Shown here in pieces: positions 7,168-17,230 of a stretch of DNA of 64,000 nucleotides. The notes under the pieces were generated by a model. It was given only the letters and a program-made list of their open reading frames with translations, had not been told where the DNA came from and did not search any database. Position 1 is the stretch's first letter, and every line of letters begins with the position of its first letter. The stretch is from Bacteroidales bacterium (GTDB taxonomy: Bacteria; Bacteroidota; Bacteroidia; Bacteroidales; P3), in the NCBI GenBank assembly GCA_017633985.1, contig JAGBOF010000029.1, positions 1 to 64,000 on the forward strand. The letters are read 5' to 3'. The position numbers and the translations under genes are program-made.

Positions 7168-10020
7168 ATGACGGAATTTGAAGACAACAGTAAAAAATTT
7201 GAGACATTAAGGGCTGAATACAAAACATTCGTTTACGAGAACTTTTTCATAGAAGAAATTGACCAAGGGTTGAAAATATCGTTTGAATTCACATGCGGCG
7301 GTATTAAGTTCATGCCTTACCAACTTTTCTTTAAAAAAGATTTCTTCACATCTCCGTTACGCTCGGACACAACGCCGTTTTATTCAGAAGAACTAAAAAC
7401 TCTGGCTTTTAATCTGGGACTTGCCGAACTTATCTCTTATTGGAAAGCCGCTTGCCCGCCTGAAATAATTATTAAATGCGGCTATCTGGACGAAGTCCAA
7501 CGGCAATTTTGGAAGAAACTGTGGTTTAACGGTCTGGGTGAGTTCTTTTATTTAAACAATATTAAAACCGATTTCGACAGTTTCGTAAACATACAATGCG
7601 CTTCCGATGTAAAATATAATAAATTCGCTCTTCAATGCACGGATGACTACATCGTACCAGTAGGAGGAGGCAAAGACAGCGTTGTTACGCTGGATATGTT
7701 ATACGGAGCGGGCAAAAAAATAACCCCGATGGTTATTAACCAACGCAAAGCAACCTTACAGTGTATTGAACAAGCGGGATACGGCACAGAAGACACTATT
7801 GAGGTAAAGCGGATTATTGATAAAAATCTTTTAGAGCTTAACAAACAGGGTTACCTCAACGGTCACACACCTTTTTCTGCAGTATTGGCTTTTTCAACCT
7901 TGGTCTGTGCATTTTTAAGCAATAAAAAATATATCGCTCTTTCCAACGAAAATTCCGCCAACGAAGCAACGGACAAAAAAAGCGGAGCAAACCATCAGTA
8001 CAGTAAGAGTTTGGAGTTTGAAAACGATTTCAGGACATATTATAAAGAATATATATGTAACGATATTGAATATTTCTCTTTTTTACGCCCTATTTCGGAG
8101 TTGAAAATTGCGCAGATATTTTCATATTTAGATTATTCGGAAGAATTCAAATCATGCAATGCGGGTTCAAAACAGGATATTTGGTGCGGCAATTGCCCTA
8201 AATGTCTGTTTGCTTATATAATTCTTTCGCCGTTTATTAATAACGGCTACTTGGAAATGATATTCGGCAAGAACTTACTTGATGATATAAATCTGCTTAA
8301 TTACTTTAAAGAACTGACAGGGGAAAGCGAAGTAAAACCTTTCGAATGCGTAGGTACGGTAGACGAAGTCAATATGGCATTATGCGAAGCTATCAGAAAA
8401 AAATCGTTCTTAACCTATTATACTTTAATAAAACATTATGTCAAAACACCTGCTTACGAAAAATATAAGAATCTTGATTTCGATGAGTTTATCAACCGTC
8501 GGGACAAAAACCATAATCTTCCCGAGGATTTGAAGGACTGTTTTGATAATTTCTATTATCTGGTAAATAAAACACAATTGGCACATCAGTTAAGAAATGA
8601 AAAGATTGCCGTAATGGGTTTGGGACGGGAAGGAATCTCTACTTTAAAACTGTTAAACGATATCCTGCCTAAAAAGCAACTGATATTATACGATGAGAAC
8701 AAAGAAAAATTCACTCAAATCAAAGATCTGACAAAAAACCACCGCATCTTTTGGTCCAAAGACGATTTAACACTTATCAATAAAGAAAGCACACTAATAT
8801 TTCTTACCCCGGGAATGGCTCCGAAAGATTATCCGCAATTGGATTTTAAGAAACTGACCAACCAATGCAGTGAATTCTTGCACCGTTTCTATGACCAATG
8901 TATCGGAGTTACGGGCACAAAAGGCAAAAGCACCACTGCGTCGCTTATACACCATATATTAAAGGATAATAACATAGATACCGTTTTGGCAGGTAACATA
9001 GGCGTACCGTTTTTTGACATTTTGCCGCAAATCCGTTACAATACACAGATAGTGCTTGAGCTTTCATGCCATCAGTTGCAGTTAATAAACTTGGCACCGC
9101 ACATTTCCGTCTTGTTAAATCTATACGAAGAACATCTGGATCATTACAAAGATTTCAAAGATTATCAAGACGCTAAATTGAATATATTTTCAAGACAATT
9201 CTGGTCTAATTATAAAATATATAATGCCGATGACAGTATTGTGTCTACGCGTTTAAAAACCGAAATTGCCCAAGAGCAGTATTTATATTGGGATTTAATG
9301 AAATCCTGTGCCGGTGATTCTTTTTCGTCAGATGAATCAGACGAAAACTCCTTCGGCACTACGTTAATGCCACCGTCTAATTATATGGATCTGGACCCAA
9401 CTCTTTGTATAGGATTTAAATTAAGCGGATATAAATGGCGGGAAAGCGAATTTCTAAAGGGAGATCATAATAAATATAACATACTTGCTGCCGTCAATGC
9501 AGTCAAACCGTTAGGCATAAGCGAAGAAGATGCCATCAAATCCGCACTTTCTTTCAAACCTTTGACTCACCGAATGGAAAAATTTGCTGTTTTTAACGGC
9601 GTGACGTACTTTGACGATTCCATTTCAACTATTCCGCAGGCAACATTAGCCGCCGTAAAGGCTATAGGCAATGTTTCGGTTCTGATATTAGGCGGAATGG
9701 ACAGAGGTATTGATTATTCTCCTTTAAAACAACTTCTGAACTGCGGAGATAAAACGCCTTATAATTTCGCCTTTGTGGGCAAAGCAGGTTTAAGAATCTA
9801 CAACTTACTGAACCAAGACGGAGTTTTATCGGACAAAAACAGTAAATATTCCGTATTAATTACCGATAATTGGAAAGAAATAGCGGAATTTTGCAAAGCA
9901 AAAGCAACGGAAAATTCATCTGTATTGCTGTCTCCTGCCGCAAGTTCGTATGATCAATTCAAAAACTTCGAACACCGAGGGGATTATTTCAAGGATTTGG
10001 TAAATCAAATAAACAAATAA
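7168..10020 (+). CDS. MurL-MurD2-type fusion: UDP-MurNAc-L-Ala-L-Glu epimerase plus ligase
   Basis: A 950-residue two-part cytoplasmic protein for peptidoglycan precursor synthesis. Residues 1 to about 465 resemble MurL, the ATP-dependent epimerase that converts UDP-MurNAc-L-Ala-L-Glu to the D-Glu form: PP-loop-like GGGKDS at 166-171 and a CGNCPKC cysteine cluster at 340-346. Residues about 475-950 are a Mur ligase of the MurD type: Rossmann GLGREG (484-489), P-loop GTKGKST (583-589), ELSCHQL, EEHLDHY and a DDSISTIPQA segment where classical MurD has a different sequence. MurL with MurD2, which adds L-Glu, is a known alternative to MurI plus MurD in Xanthomonas, as separate proteins. Here both halves are one chain, so ligation then epimerisation would be coupled. 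priA follows 46 bases downstream. The assignment of the N-terminal half is from memory of the family. Confidence 0.75.
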   Translation: MTEFEDNSKKFETLRAEYKTFVYENFFIEEIDQGLKISFEFTCGGIKFMPYQLFFKKDFFTSPLRSDTTPFYSEELKTLAFNLGLAELISYWKAACPPEIIIKCGYLDEVQRQFWKKLWFNGLGEFFYLNNIKTDFDSFVNIQCASDVKYNKFALQCTDDYIVPVGGGKDSVVTLDMLYGAGKKITPMVINQRKATLQCIEQAGYGTEDTIEVKRIIDKNLLELNKQGYLNGHTPFSAVLAFSTLVCAFLSNKKYIALSNENSANEATDKKSGANHQYSKSLEFENDFRTYYKEYICNDIEYFSFLRPISELKIAQIFSYLDYSEEFKSCNAGSKQDIWCGNCPKCLFAYIILSPFINNGYLEMIFGKNLLDDINLLNYFKELTGESEVKPFECVGTVDEVNMALCEAIRKKSFLTYYTLIKHYVKTPAYEKYKNLDFDEFINRRDKNHNLPEDLKDCFDNFYYLVNKTQLAHQLRNEKIAVMGLGREGISTLKLLNDILPKKQLILYDENKEKFTQIKDLTKNHRIFWSKDDLTLINKESTLIFLTPGMAPKDYPQLDFKKLTNQCSEFLHRFYDQCIGVTGTKGKSTTASLIHHILKDNNIDTVLAGNIGVPFFDILPQIRYNTQIVLELSCHQLQLINLAPHISVLLNLYEEHLDHYKDFKDYQDAKLNIFSRQFWSNYKIYNADDSIVSTRLKTEIAQEQYLYWDLMKSCAGDSFSSDESDENSFGTTLMPPSNYMDLDPTLCIGFKLSGYKWRESEFLKGDHNKYNILAAVNAVKPLGISEEDAIKSALSFKPLTHRMEKFAVFNGVTYFDDSISTIPQATLAAVKAIGNVSVLILGGMDRGIDYSPLKQLLNCGDKTPYNFAFVGKAGLRIYNLLNQDGVLSDKNSKYSVLITDNWKEIAEFCKAKATENSSVLLSPAASSYDQFKNFEHRGDYFKDLVNQINK

Positions 10021-10066
10021 TATATATAATATTGTAAAAAATATCTTTCTATTATCAGTTTGCAGC

Positions 10067-12541
10067 ATGAATAACTCCGATATTTTATTTGCCCAAGTAA
10101 TTTTATCCTTGCATCTGCCTTATTCTTATACATACAGGGTCCCCGAAAATCTGAAAGACAAAATAAAAACGGGACAAAGAGTTGCCGTACAATTACGCAA
10201 CCGCATATATTCGGCAATAGTTGTCAATCTGACAAACGAAATACCTAAAACGAATAGCATAAAATACGTACTCGATATTATAGACAACGAGCCCGTGGTA
10301 ACGGATACTCAAATAAAATTCTTTAAATGGGTTGCGGATTATTATATTGCTTATATAGGAGATGTTTTAACCGCAGCACTGCCTGCATCCTTACGTTTAA
10401 AGAGCGAAACAACCGTTTGCATATCGCCGTATTTCAATTCCGACATATCATCACTCAATGAACAAGAAACGGAAATATTCAATCTTGTATCGGCAAAAGA
10501 AAAAATTGCATTGGAAGACATAAAGGCGCAGACGGACGGTAAAAATATATTGAAAATAATAAACAAACTTATAAAGAAAGATATTCTTATTACCGACGAA
10601 GAACTCTACAACCGCTTCAGACCTAAAAAAGAAACATTCATATCACTTAATGATAAGTACAATGATAAAGACAATTTGAAATCTTTGCTTGATGATTTGG
10701 ACAAACGCAAAAACACCCAAATGCAGTGCGAAGTTATATTAAAATATCTGTCTTTGTCGCAAGGCAGGGGGCTTTGCAAGAAATCGGAATTGGAAGAAAT
10801 CGGCTGCAATCCCAATACCGTCGCAACACTCTTGAAAAAGGATATTTTCGTCAAGCAATCTTTTGAAACATCACGTTTGAAAGCCAATGCAAAAACGGAT
10901 GACGCCGAATCAATAATACTCAATAACGAACAGCAACAAGTTTATGACGAGATAATAACCCGTTGGGACGGCATACCCGTAAGTTTAATCCACGGGGTAA
11001 CAGGCAGCGGCAAAACGGAGATATACATCAAACTTATAGACAAGGTTATCAAAGAAGGCGGACAGGTTTTGTATCTTTTACCCGAGCTTGCCGTTTCCAT
11101 ACAACTGATTAACCGTTTGGAGAAATACTTCGGTAATGCCGCAGCTGCATACAATTCCAAATTCTCCACTATGGAGAGGGCGGAGATATGGCATCGAACG
11201 ATGACGGACAATCCTGACAAACAACTTAAACTGATTCTCGGCTCACGTTCTTCGGTTTTTCTTCCTTTTACAAACCTTAAACTTGTAATCATTGACGAAG
11301 AACACGACACTTCTTTCAAACAAACCGAACCAGTACCGCATTATAACGGCAGGGATTGTGCTTTGTATTTGGCAAAACTGTGCAATGCCAAAACGATACT
11401 CGGAAGTGCAACGCCGAATGTGGAATCCTACAAAGCCGCACAGGAAGGAAAATATCAGTTATGCACCCTTACCAAACAGTATCACGATTTGCCTTTACCC
11501 GACACGGAACTTATTGACATGAAAACGGCAATTAAGGAAAAACAAACATACGGTGTGTTCTCCGAAAGGTTGTATGATCAGATCAATGCAGCACTTGAAG
11601 ACAACCGTCAGGTTATTATTTTCCAAAACCGCCGCGGTTACGCACCACATATCGAGTGCAACGTATGCGGATACGTCCCAAAATGTCCCAATTGTGACGT
11701 TTCGCTGGTTTTGCATAAAGACAAACGGAACTTACAATGCCATTACTGCGGTTGGCATACCGATGCGTTGAGTTATTGTCCCCAATGTCATTCGCATTCT
11801 ATGCGTTTGGTGGGCATAGGAACCGAAAAGATTGAGGAAGACCTGCAAACATTTTTCCCAAATGCCCGCATACAAAGAATGGATCTTGATTCCACACGCA
11901 CAAAAGAGGCTTACAGCAAAATCATCAACGATTTTGCGGCGCACAAAACCGATATTCTGTGCGGGACACAGATAATTACCAAAGGTTTGGACTTTGATAA
12001 TGTTTCTTTGGTGGGAGTTTTGGGAGCGGATGCTATGCTTCACTACCCTGATTTCCGTGCCTACGAACGCACATTTCAGATTTTAACCCAAGTAAGCGGC
12101 CGTGCAGGCAGAAAAAACGTCAAAGGAAAGGTACTCATACAGACATTTGAGCCCGAACATCCGATAATGCAGGACGTCATTAACCGCAATTATCTTCACA
12201 TGTACGAAATGCAACTCAAAGAACGGCGTCTGATGAATTTCCCGCCTTATTGCAGGATGATAAAACTCACTTTGCAACACAAGGACAGGGATTTTATTGC
12301 AAAAAAAAGCCTTGAATATGCCACAAATCTCAAAAAAATATTCGGGGCGCGGCTTTTCGGTCCGCAGGAGCCCGTCATTGCGAGGATAAAGAATCTTTAC
12401 GCAATGGAGATATGGCTTAAGATTGAGAAAAACATACCTTACACCGAAGCCAAAAAGCAATTAAAGCAATACAATGAGGAATTTCTTGCCTTTAGAACCA
12501 ACAGCCAAATACGTATATCCATAGACACCGACCCTGTATAA
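10067..12541 (+). CDS. priA: Primosomal protein N' (PriA helicase)
   Basis: An 824-residue superfamily 2 DNA helicase that reloads the replisome at stalled or repaired forks. The N-terminal DNA-binding region is followed by Walker A GVTGSGKTE (near residue 311), a DEEH box (near 410), and a zinc-binding insertion with four CxxC pairs (CNVCGYVPKCPNC and CHYCGW...CPQC, about 530-575). C-terminal helicase motifs include TKGLDFDNVSLVGV and QVSGRAGR. Length and order are typical for Bacteroidota PriA. It probably shares a transcript with the upstream fusion gene. A diverged 21-bp array begins about 15 bases after the stop. Confidence 0.95.
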   Translation: MNNSDILFAQVILSLHLPYSYTYRVPENLKDKIKTGQRVAVQLRNRIYSAIVVNLTNEIPKTNSIKYVLDIIDNEPVVTDTQIKFFKWVADYYIAYIGDVLTAALPASLRLKSETTVCISPYFNSDISSLNEQETEIFNLVSAKEKIALEDIKAQTDGKNILKIINKLIKKDILITDEELYNRFRPKKETFISLNDKYNDKDNLKSLLDDLDKRKNTQMQCEVILKYLSLSQGRGLCKKSELEEIGCNPNTVATLLKKDIFVKQSFETSRLKANAKTDDAESIILNNEQQQVYDEIITRWDGIPVSLIHGVTGSGKTEIYIKLIDKVIKEGGQVLYLLPELAVSIQLINRLEKYFGNAAAAYNSKFSTMERAEIWHRTMTDNPDKQLKLILGSRSSVFLPFTNLKLVIIDEEHDTSFKQTEPVPHYNGRDCALYLAKLCNAKTILGSATPNVESYKAAQEGKYQLCTLTKQYHDLPLPDTELIDMKTAIKEKQTYGVFSERLYDQINAALEDNRQVIIFQNRRGYAPHIECNVCGYVPKCPNCDVSLVLHKDKRNLQCHYCGWHTDALSYCPQCHSHSMRLVGIGTEKIEEDLQTFFPNARIQRMDLDSTRTKEAYSKIINDFAAHKTDILCGTQIITKGLDFDNVSLVGVLGADAMLHYPDFRAYERTFQILTQVSGRAGRKNVKGKVLIQTFEPEHPIMQDVINRNYLHMYEMQLKERRLMNFPPYCRMIKLTLQHKDRDFIAKKSLEYATNLKKIFGARLFGPQEPVIARIKNLYAMEIWLKIEKNIPYTEAKKQLKQYNEEFLAFRTNSQIRISIDTDPV

Positions 12542-12555
12542 CATTTTATCTCCGC

Positions 12556-12699
12556 CATTCGCCGATTTACTACAACCATTTACCGATTTACTACAAACAT
12601 TTGCTAATTTATTAAAATCATTTGCCGATTTATTACAACCATTTATCGATTTTTCTCTGCCTTACGACAGTTTTTCACTGCCTTACGGCTCTTTGCTGC
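12556..12699. repeat. Diverged 21-bp array after priA
   Basis: Five contiguous 21-bp units start at 12556, 12577, 12598, 12619 and 12640, with a CATTTGCCGATTTA-like consensus. The same spacing continues into two further decayed units at 12661 and 12682. The unit differs in sequence from the arrays elsewhere in the window but has the same length and the same position, directly behind a gene. Confidence 0.75.
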
Positions 12700-12809
12700 C
12701 GCCCCGTGGCGTATTAATTTGAAAAAAACTGTTTTTTCGGGGTAAAAAAACTGTTTTTTTGACTCAAAAAAACCCTTTTTTTTTGAATTATTATGCGACG
12801 GGGCGGCGG
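12696..12809. repeat. GC-rich inverted repeat with homopolymeric spacer
   Basis: Bases 12698-12707 and 12798-12807 are perfect reverse complements, extended to 12 bp with one G-T pair. The 90-bp spacer holds two near-identical small palindromes (A-tract, CTG, T-tract) and long A and T runs. In a low-GC spacer this GC-rich clamp is unusual; it could be a large terminator or the end of a decayed element. Confidence 0.5.
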
Positions 12810-12921
12810 CGATGTGCGTTAAGGCGTGATTTTTTCATAAAAAGGCAACTTCTTTACACAAAATACAAACACTCAAATGCAATTTCCTTGCCCAATATTT
12901 GCATACTACATGAATTAGTTA

Positions 12922-12929
12922 TAATTTTG
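12922..12929 (+). promoter_or_regulatory. Promoter -7 element of the decarboxylase gene
   Basis: TAATTTTG followed by C. It predicts a leader of about 70 bases that contains a small CCGA/TCGG hairpin. Confidence 0.55.
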
Positions 12930-13003
12930 CAACCTCAAACCGACTCAATCGGATTGATAAGTTTCAGTAAAAGTAAATCAATTATATTATCTTTTTAAAA
13001 CAA

Positions 13004-14401
13004 ATGAAAAATAAATACATTGATCTAATAGAGCAGACTTTTGAGTTTCCGCAGGATGAATTTTCCGTAGAAGACGAAGAACTTAATTTCCACGACATTC
13101 CGCTTATGGACATAATCAAACAGTACGGAACGCCGCTGAAAATAACCTATCTGCCTAAAATATCTTCCCAAATACAGAAAGGCAAACGAATGTTCAACGT
13201 TGCCCGCGCCAAAGTGGACTATAAGGGCACTTACAACTACTGTTACTGCACCAAATCTTCACATTTTGAGTTTGTTTTAAACGAGGTGTTGAAAAATGAC
13301 GTCAATTTGGAGACATCTTCAGCCTTTGACATAAATATTATTGAAGAATTATACAACCAAGGCAAGATAACCAAAGAACAATTCATCATCTGCAACGGCT
13401 TCAAACGCCCGCAGTATATCGAGAACATCGGCTCTTTGATAGACAATGGCTTTTGTAATATCATTCCGATAATTGATAATATTGAGGAATTGGACACCAT
13501 GGACGAAAGAATCAACAACAAATGCAACGTAGGCATAAGAATAGCAACCGAAGAAGCCCCGCAGTTTGATTTTTATACCTCAAGATTAGGCATACGCTAC
13601 AACGAAATTTTGGATTTCTATAAAAAGAAAATCCAAAACAATAAGAAATTCAAACTGAAAATGCTTCATTTTTTCATAAATACGGGTATCAAAGACACGG
13701 CTTACTATTGGAGTGAATTAGGTAAGTGTGTCAATGTCTACTGTGAGCTGAAGAAAATAGCACCTTATCTTGACAGTTTGAATATCGGCGGAGGTTTTCC
13801 TATAAAAAACTCTTTGGGTTTTGAATATGACTATGAATATATGACCGAAGAGATACTTGCCCAGATTAAGGAGATATGTAACAAACAGGATGTGGAAGAA
13901 CCGAATATTTTTACGGAATTCGGAAGCTTTACGGTGGGTGAAGCAGGTTGTATTTTGTATTCCATCATTGACCAAAAGAGGCAAAACGACAGGGAATTGT
14001 GGTACATGATAGATTCTTCATTCATTACAACCCTGCCCGATACGTGGGGAATAGGACAAAGATTCATCTTGCTGCCTATAAACAAGTGGAACAATGAATA
14101 CGGAAGGGTATTTTTGGGCGGTCTTACGTGTGATTCACAGGATTATTACTCGGCAGAAACACATTCCAACGCAATATTTTTACCTAAATTCGCAAATGAT
14201 GACAACGAACCGCTGTATATAGGATTTTTCCATACGGGTGCTTATCAGGAATCGCTTGCAGGTTACGGCGGAATACAACATTGTTTAATTCCGCAGCCTA
14301 AACATGTGATTTTGGATAAGGATGAAAACGGTGATTGGACGACAAAATTATTTGCAAAGGAGCAATCACATAAATCCATGCTAAAAATATTAGGTTATTA
14401 A
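13004..14401 (+). CDS. PLP-dependent fold III decarboxylase, arginine decarboxylase-like
   Basis: A 465-residue enzyme of the alanine racemase-like (fold III) decarboxylase family. The likely PLP lysine is in CYCTKSSHFEF near the N-terminus. NIGGGFPI is the phosphate-binding glycine loop, TEFGSFTVGEAG takes the place of the usual EPGR segment, and GGLTCDSQDYY is the cysteine/aspartate motif of the second active-site half. The length is that of the short arginine decarboxylases of Bacteroidota rather than the ~630-residue SpeA, so agmatine and polyamine synthesis is the best guess. No agmatinase or carbamoylputrescine gene is adjacent, and substrate specificity cannot be read from the sequence. 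Own promoter at 12922. Confidence 0.7.
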   Translation: MKNKYIDLIEQTFEFPQDEFSVEDEELNFHDIPLMDIIKQYGTPLKITYLPKISSQIQKGKRMFNVARAKVDYKGTYNYCYCTKSSHFEFVLNEVLKNDVNLETSSAFDINIIEELYNQGKITKEQFIICNGFKRPQYIENIGSLIDNGFCNIIPIIDNIEELDTMDERINNKCNVGIRIATEEAPQFDFYTSRLGIRYNEILDFYKKKIQNNKKFKLKMLHFFINTGIKDTAYYWSELGKCVNVYCELKKIAPYLDSLNIGGGFPIKNSLGFEYDYEYMTEEILAQIKEICNKQDVEEPNIFTEFGSFTVGEAGCILYSIIDQKRQNDRELWYMIDSSFITTLPDTWGIGQRFILLPINKWNNEYGRVFLGGLTCDSQDYYSAETHSNAIFLPKFANDDNEPLYIGFFHTGAYQESLAGYGGIQHCLIPQPKHVILDKDENGDWTTKLFAKEQSHKSMLKILGY

Positions 14402-14537
14402 GCCTGATTACATTTATTATTTATACGGTCAATAAAATTTTTCATAAATTTTAATATTTTTTTCATCCGTTTTGTAACTTTTCGGGTGGTTCAGTGGTTA
14501 TACTAATATATAGGAACAATTTGTAAAGTTAATAAGT

Positions 14538-16871
14538 ATGAAAAATTTATTGATTTATCTTTTTTTGATTACAACTTATGTATTGGATTTTGCCCAATCA
14601 ATCCAATCAACAGTTAAAGATTCGGCACAAAATCCGATAATGTTCGCCAATGTTGCGGTTTTAAACAAAGCGGATTCCTCATTGGTTATAGGAACTACGA
14701 CAGACAGTACGGGTAAATTCGTTTTGAATACAGAAAATCCGCAAAACAAGTTCGTGATTATTAGCTTTGTCGGTTACAAATCATATTCCGCCGACTTGAA
14801 AGACCTTAAAAGCGAGGTGATATTGGATGTGGATGACACGTTTTTGCAAACCGTTGAAGTAAAAAGCACACGACAGATAGTAACACTGGAAGATAACAAA
14901 CTGAAATATGATGCCGATGCCATAAGAGAGAAAAAGATTGTCGTAAGTGCGTTTGATTTGATAAAAGAATTGCCGTCTGTTGTCAGTAATGACGGCGAAA
15001 ACCTAACTATTGTGGGAACACAGGCTTCGGCGTTGCTTATTAACGGCAGGGTATCAACAATGAGTTATGATAATTTGATAAATTATTTAAAGACATTGCC
15101 TGCCGACAAGGTTGAAAACGTAGAAATATCTTACAATGCCCCTGCCGAATGGAATGTAAGAGGCAGTGCTATCAACGTTATATTGAAAAAAGAACGTCAT
15201 TACTCATACAGCGGACAAATCGGGGCAAGATACCGAAACCAATCGGCAAATACGTTCGGCACTACTGCTTCTGCATTTTTTGCTTCGCCTAAATGGAATA
15301 TTGATTTGTCGTATGACAATGCCATAGGGACTGGTAAAAACCGTATGGTTACCGATGTACATCATAATGTGCTTGGCAATATCTTTGATATTCATTCCGA
15401 CAGTTACAGCAAGACAAAAGGCAGCAATCACAACATATACTCGTCCGTTACATACAATATTGACGATTACAAATCGCTGAACCTGTCATATTTCGGAACG
15501 TATGTACCTAACCAAACACAACAAGGTTTCAGCGAAAACTCATATACGGGTAATTCCGAGTCGGATAATGATATAGAAAACACGCTCCACGATATTTCTT
15601 TGCACTATGACCACGGTAAAAGCACACCGGAACAAATTCTTTCATTTAATGCAGGAGCGGAATACACCAATTATAATAATGATTACACTCAAAAAATGCA
15701 ATACAGTGAGTATTCAACGGACGGAGTTACGCTTTTGCCACCCTATGATGCATTCTCTTACAATGCGAATCAACATATTAATAAGGTAATGGGGTATTTG
15801 AATATAAACAATTCGCTACCCAACGGTTGGAGTCTTGCTTACGGCGGCAGATATACCTATACTGAAAACAAAAACAGGCAAACCAATATAGATTTATCGC
15901 AATTCGCTACGGACAATTATAAAGACACAACACTTATTACCGAACACAGCGTGCGGGCATTCGTTTCTGTTAGAAAAAGTTTCCTTAATAACAGACTGAA
16001 TTTGGATGCTACGCTGACAGATGAATATTATAACAATGACGGATATGAAATCAATGATTTATTACCTGATTTTACCCTGTCTTATATGTACAATATTGAT
16101 CACATATTGCAATTGCATAACTACACTTTCAGGGTTCACCCGTCTTATTGGCAATTGCAGGACTATACAACACATTCTGACAAATACAGTATCGCAAAAG
16201 GTAATCCTTATTTGCGGCCTGATATCTCCAATACAACATATTTCAATTATATTTTCAAACAAAAATATGTTTTAACCGTCGGTTACTTGTATTCAAAGGA
16301 CAATTTGGTTCAACAGGATTATTTCTTACCTGACACACTCTTGAAATTAAGACAAACACTTAACATAGAAAAAACCAGACTTGCCTTTTTCAATCTTTCT
16401 TTTCCTGTAGAAATAGGTAAAAGAGTAACTTCGCGTTTTCAAGGTAATGTGCGCTGGCAACAATACAAGTCAAACGATTGGTTTTCTTTAAGTTTTGATA
16501 CCCGTTATGTGCAGTTTACGGCAACAAACAGCACGGATATTATAATAAGTTATAAACCCAAGATAATATTAAGCCTTTTTGTTGACTATCATTCGCACGG
16601 TTTTGCGGCAATGAGGGAATATAACGGAGAGATTGCAGCGGATGTTTCTTTGAGAAGTGAATTCCTTGACGGTAGATTAATATGTAATTTATCTCTTAAC
16701 GATATTTTCGAAAGCAGATACGGAATTTATTATTGCAACAAGTTAGGACAGAAGTACGAAATGAACAGTAATTTTTATAACAGGTATTTCCGCTGCGAGA
16801 TTGCATACAAATTCAAAGGTTATAAGCAAAGAGAGAAAAAACAGGTGGATACCTCCCGTTTCGGAATGTAA
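14538..16871 (+). CDS. Outer-membrane beta-barrel receptor, TonB-dependent-receptor-like
   Basis: A 777-residue outer-membrane protein. A signal peptide (1 to about 19, ending FAQS) is followed by a carboxypeptidase-regulatory-like domain (about 20-95, with SFVGYKSY), a plug-like region (about 110-220, with INGRVST and GSAINVILKK) and a long barrel built of alternating aromatic beta strands to the C-terminus. This is the OMP_b-brl_3 type common in Bacteroidota. I see no clear TonB box and no SusD-like partner, so the ligand is unknown. Monocistronic by spacing: 136 bases upstream and 157 bases downstream without genes. Confidence 0.8.
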   Translation: MKNLLIYLFLITTYVLDFAQSIQSTVKDSAQNPIMFANVAVLNKADSSLVIGTTTDSTGKFVLNTENPQNKFVIISFVGYKSYSADLKDLKSEVILDVDDTFLQTVEVKSTRQIVTLEDNKLKYDADAIREKKIVVSAFDLIKELPSVVSNDGENLTIVGTQASALLINGRVSTMSYDNLINYLKTLPADKVENVEISYNAPAEWNVRGSAINVILKKERHYSYSGQIGARYRNQSANTFGTTASAFFASPKWNIDLSYDNAIGTGKNRMVTDVHHNVLGNIFDIHSDSYSKTKGSNHNIYSSVTYNIDDYKSLNLSYFGTYVPNQTQQGFSENSYTGNSESDNDIENTLHDISLHYDHGKSTPEQILSFNAGAEYTNYNNDYTQKMQYSEYSTDGVTLLPPYDAFSYNANQHINKVMGYLNINNSLPNGWSLAYGGRYTYTENKNRQTNIDLSQFATDNYKDTTLITEHSVRAFVSVRKSFLNNRLNLDATLTDEYYNNDGYEINDLLPDFTLSYMYNIDHILQLHNYTFRVHPSYWQLQDYTTHSDKYSIAKGNPYLRPDISNTTYFNYIFKQKYVLTVGYLYSKDNLVQQDYFLPDTLLKLRQTLNIEKTRLAFFNLSFPVEIGKRVTSRFQGNVRWQQYKSNDWFSLSFDTRYVQFTATNSTDIIISYKPKIILSLFVDYHSHGFAAMREYNGEIAADVSLRSEFLDGRLICNLSLNDIFESRYGIYYCNKLGQKYEMNSNFYNRYFRCEIAYKFKGYKQREKKQVDTSRFGM

Positions 16872-16972
16872 AATCATTGGTATAAACAGAATTTTCAGAT
16901 TATTCTTATTGCCATATGATTTATATATACATTAACTTTATAGTATAACAAGTCAAAAAACTTATAAAAAAT

Positions 16973-17003
16973 TTTGTCAATTAAAATAATTGGTGTAATT
17001 TTG
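16973..17003 (+). promoter_or_regulatory. Promoter of rpmG-DUF4295-ftsY
   Basis: TTTG at 16973-16976, a 19-base spacer and TAATTTTG at 16996-17003 match the full Bacteroidota -33/-7 promoter. The rpmG start codon lies 26 bases downstream. Confidence 0.7.
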
Positions 17004-17028
17004 CAAACTCAAAAATATTGTTACAACA

Positions 17029-17217
17029 ATGGCAAAGAAACAGAAAGACATCAGAGTACAGGTAATATTGGAGTGTACGGAGCAGAAGGCTTCAGGAGTA
17101 CCGGGAATTTCCCGTTATGTAACGACAAAATCAAAGAAAAATACTCCTGAAAGATTAGAGTTAAAGAAATATAACCCTTATTTGAAAAAAGTAACGGTAC
17201 ATAAAGAAATTAAATAA
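17029..17217 (+). CDS. rpmG: 50S ribosomal protein L33
   Basis: A 62-residue small basic protein with the L33 pattern ([37 protein letters not shown]). Only one cysteine is present, so this is the zinc-independent form. It is first in a compact unit with the DUF4295 gene and ftsY. In many Bacteroidota rpmB (L28) directly precedes rpmG; here rpmB is about 40 kb away at 57887. Confidence 0.93.
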   Translation: MAKKQKDIRVQVILECTEQKASGVPGISRYVTTKSKKNTPERLELKKYNPYLKKVTVHKEIK

Positions 17218-17230
17218 AGGAGAATAGAAG

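Noticed and set aside
4923-7223. 46-residue N-terminal extension of RNase R
   Set aside because: It lies upstream of the predicted transcript start and does not resemble the family N-terminus.
7168-8580. N-terminal half as a QueC or tRNA-thiolation ATP pyrophosphatase
   Set aside because: The PP-loop fits, but fusion to a Mur ligase and the overall length favour MurL.
16872-17028. Possible tRNA or small RNA in this and other short gaps
   Set aside because: No cloverleaf or conserved T-loop sequence could be found in any intergenic region.
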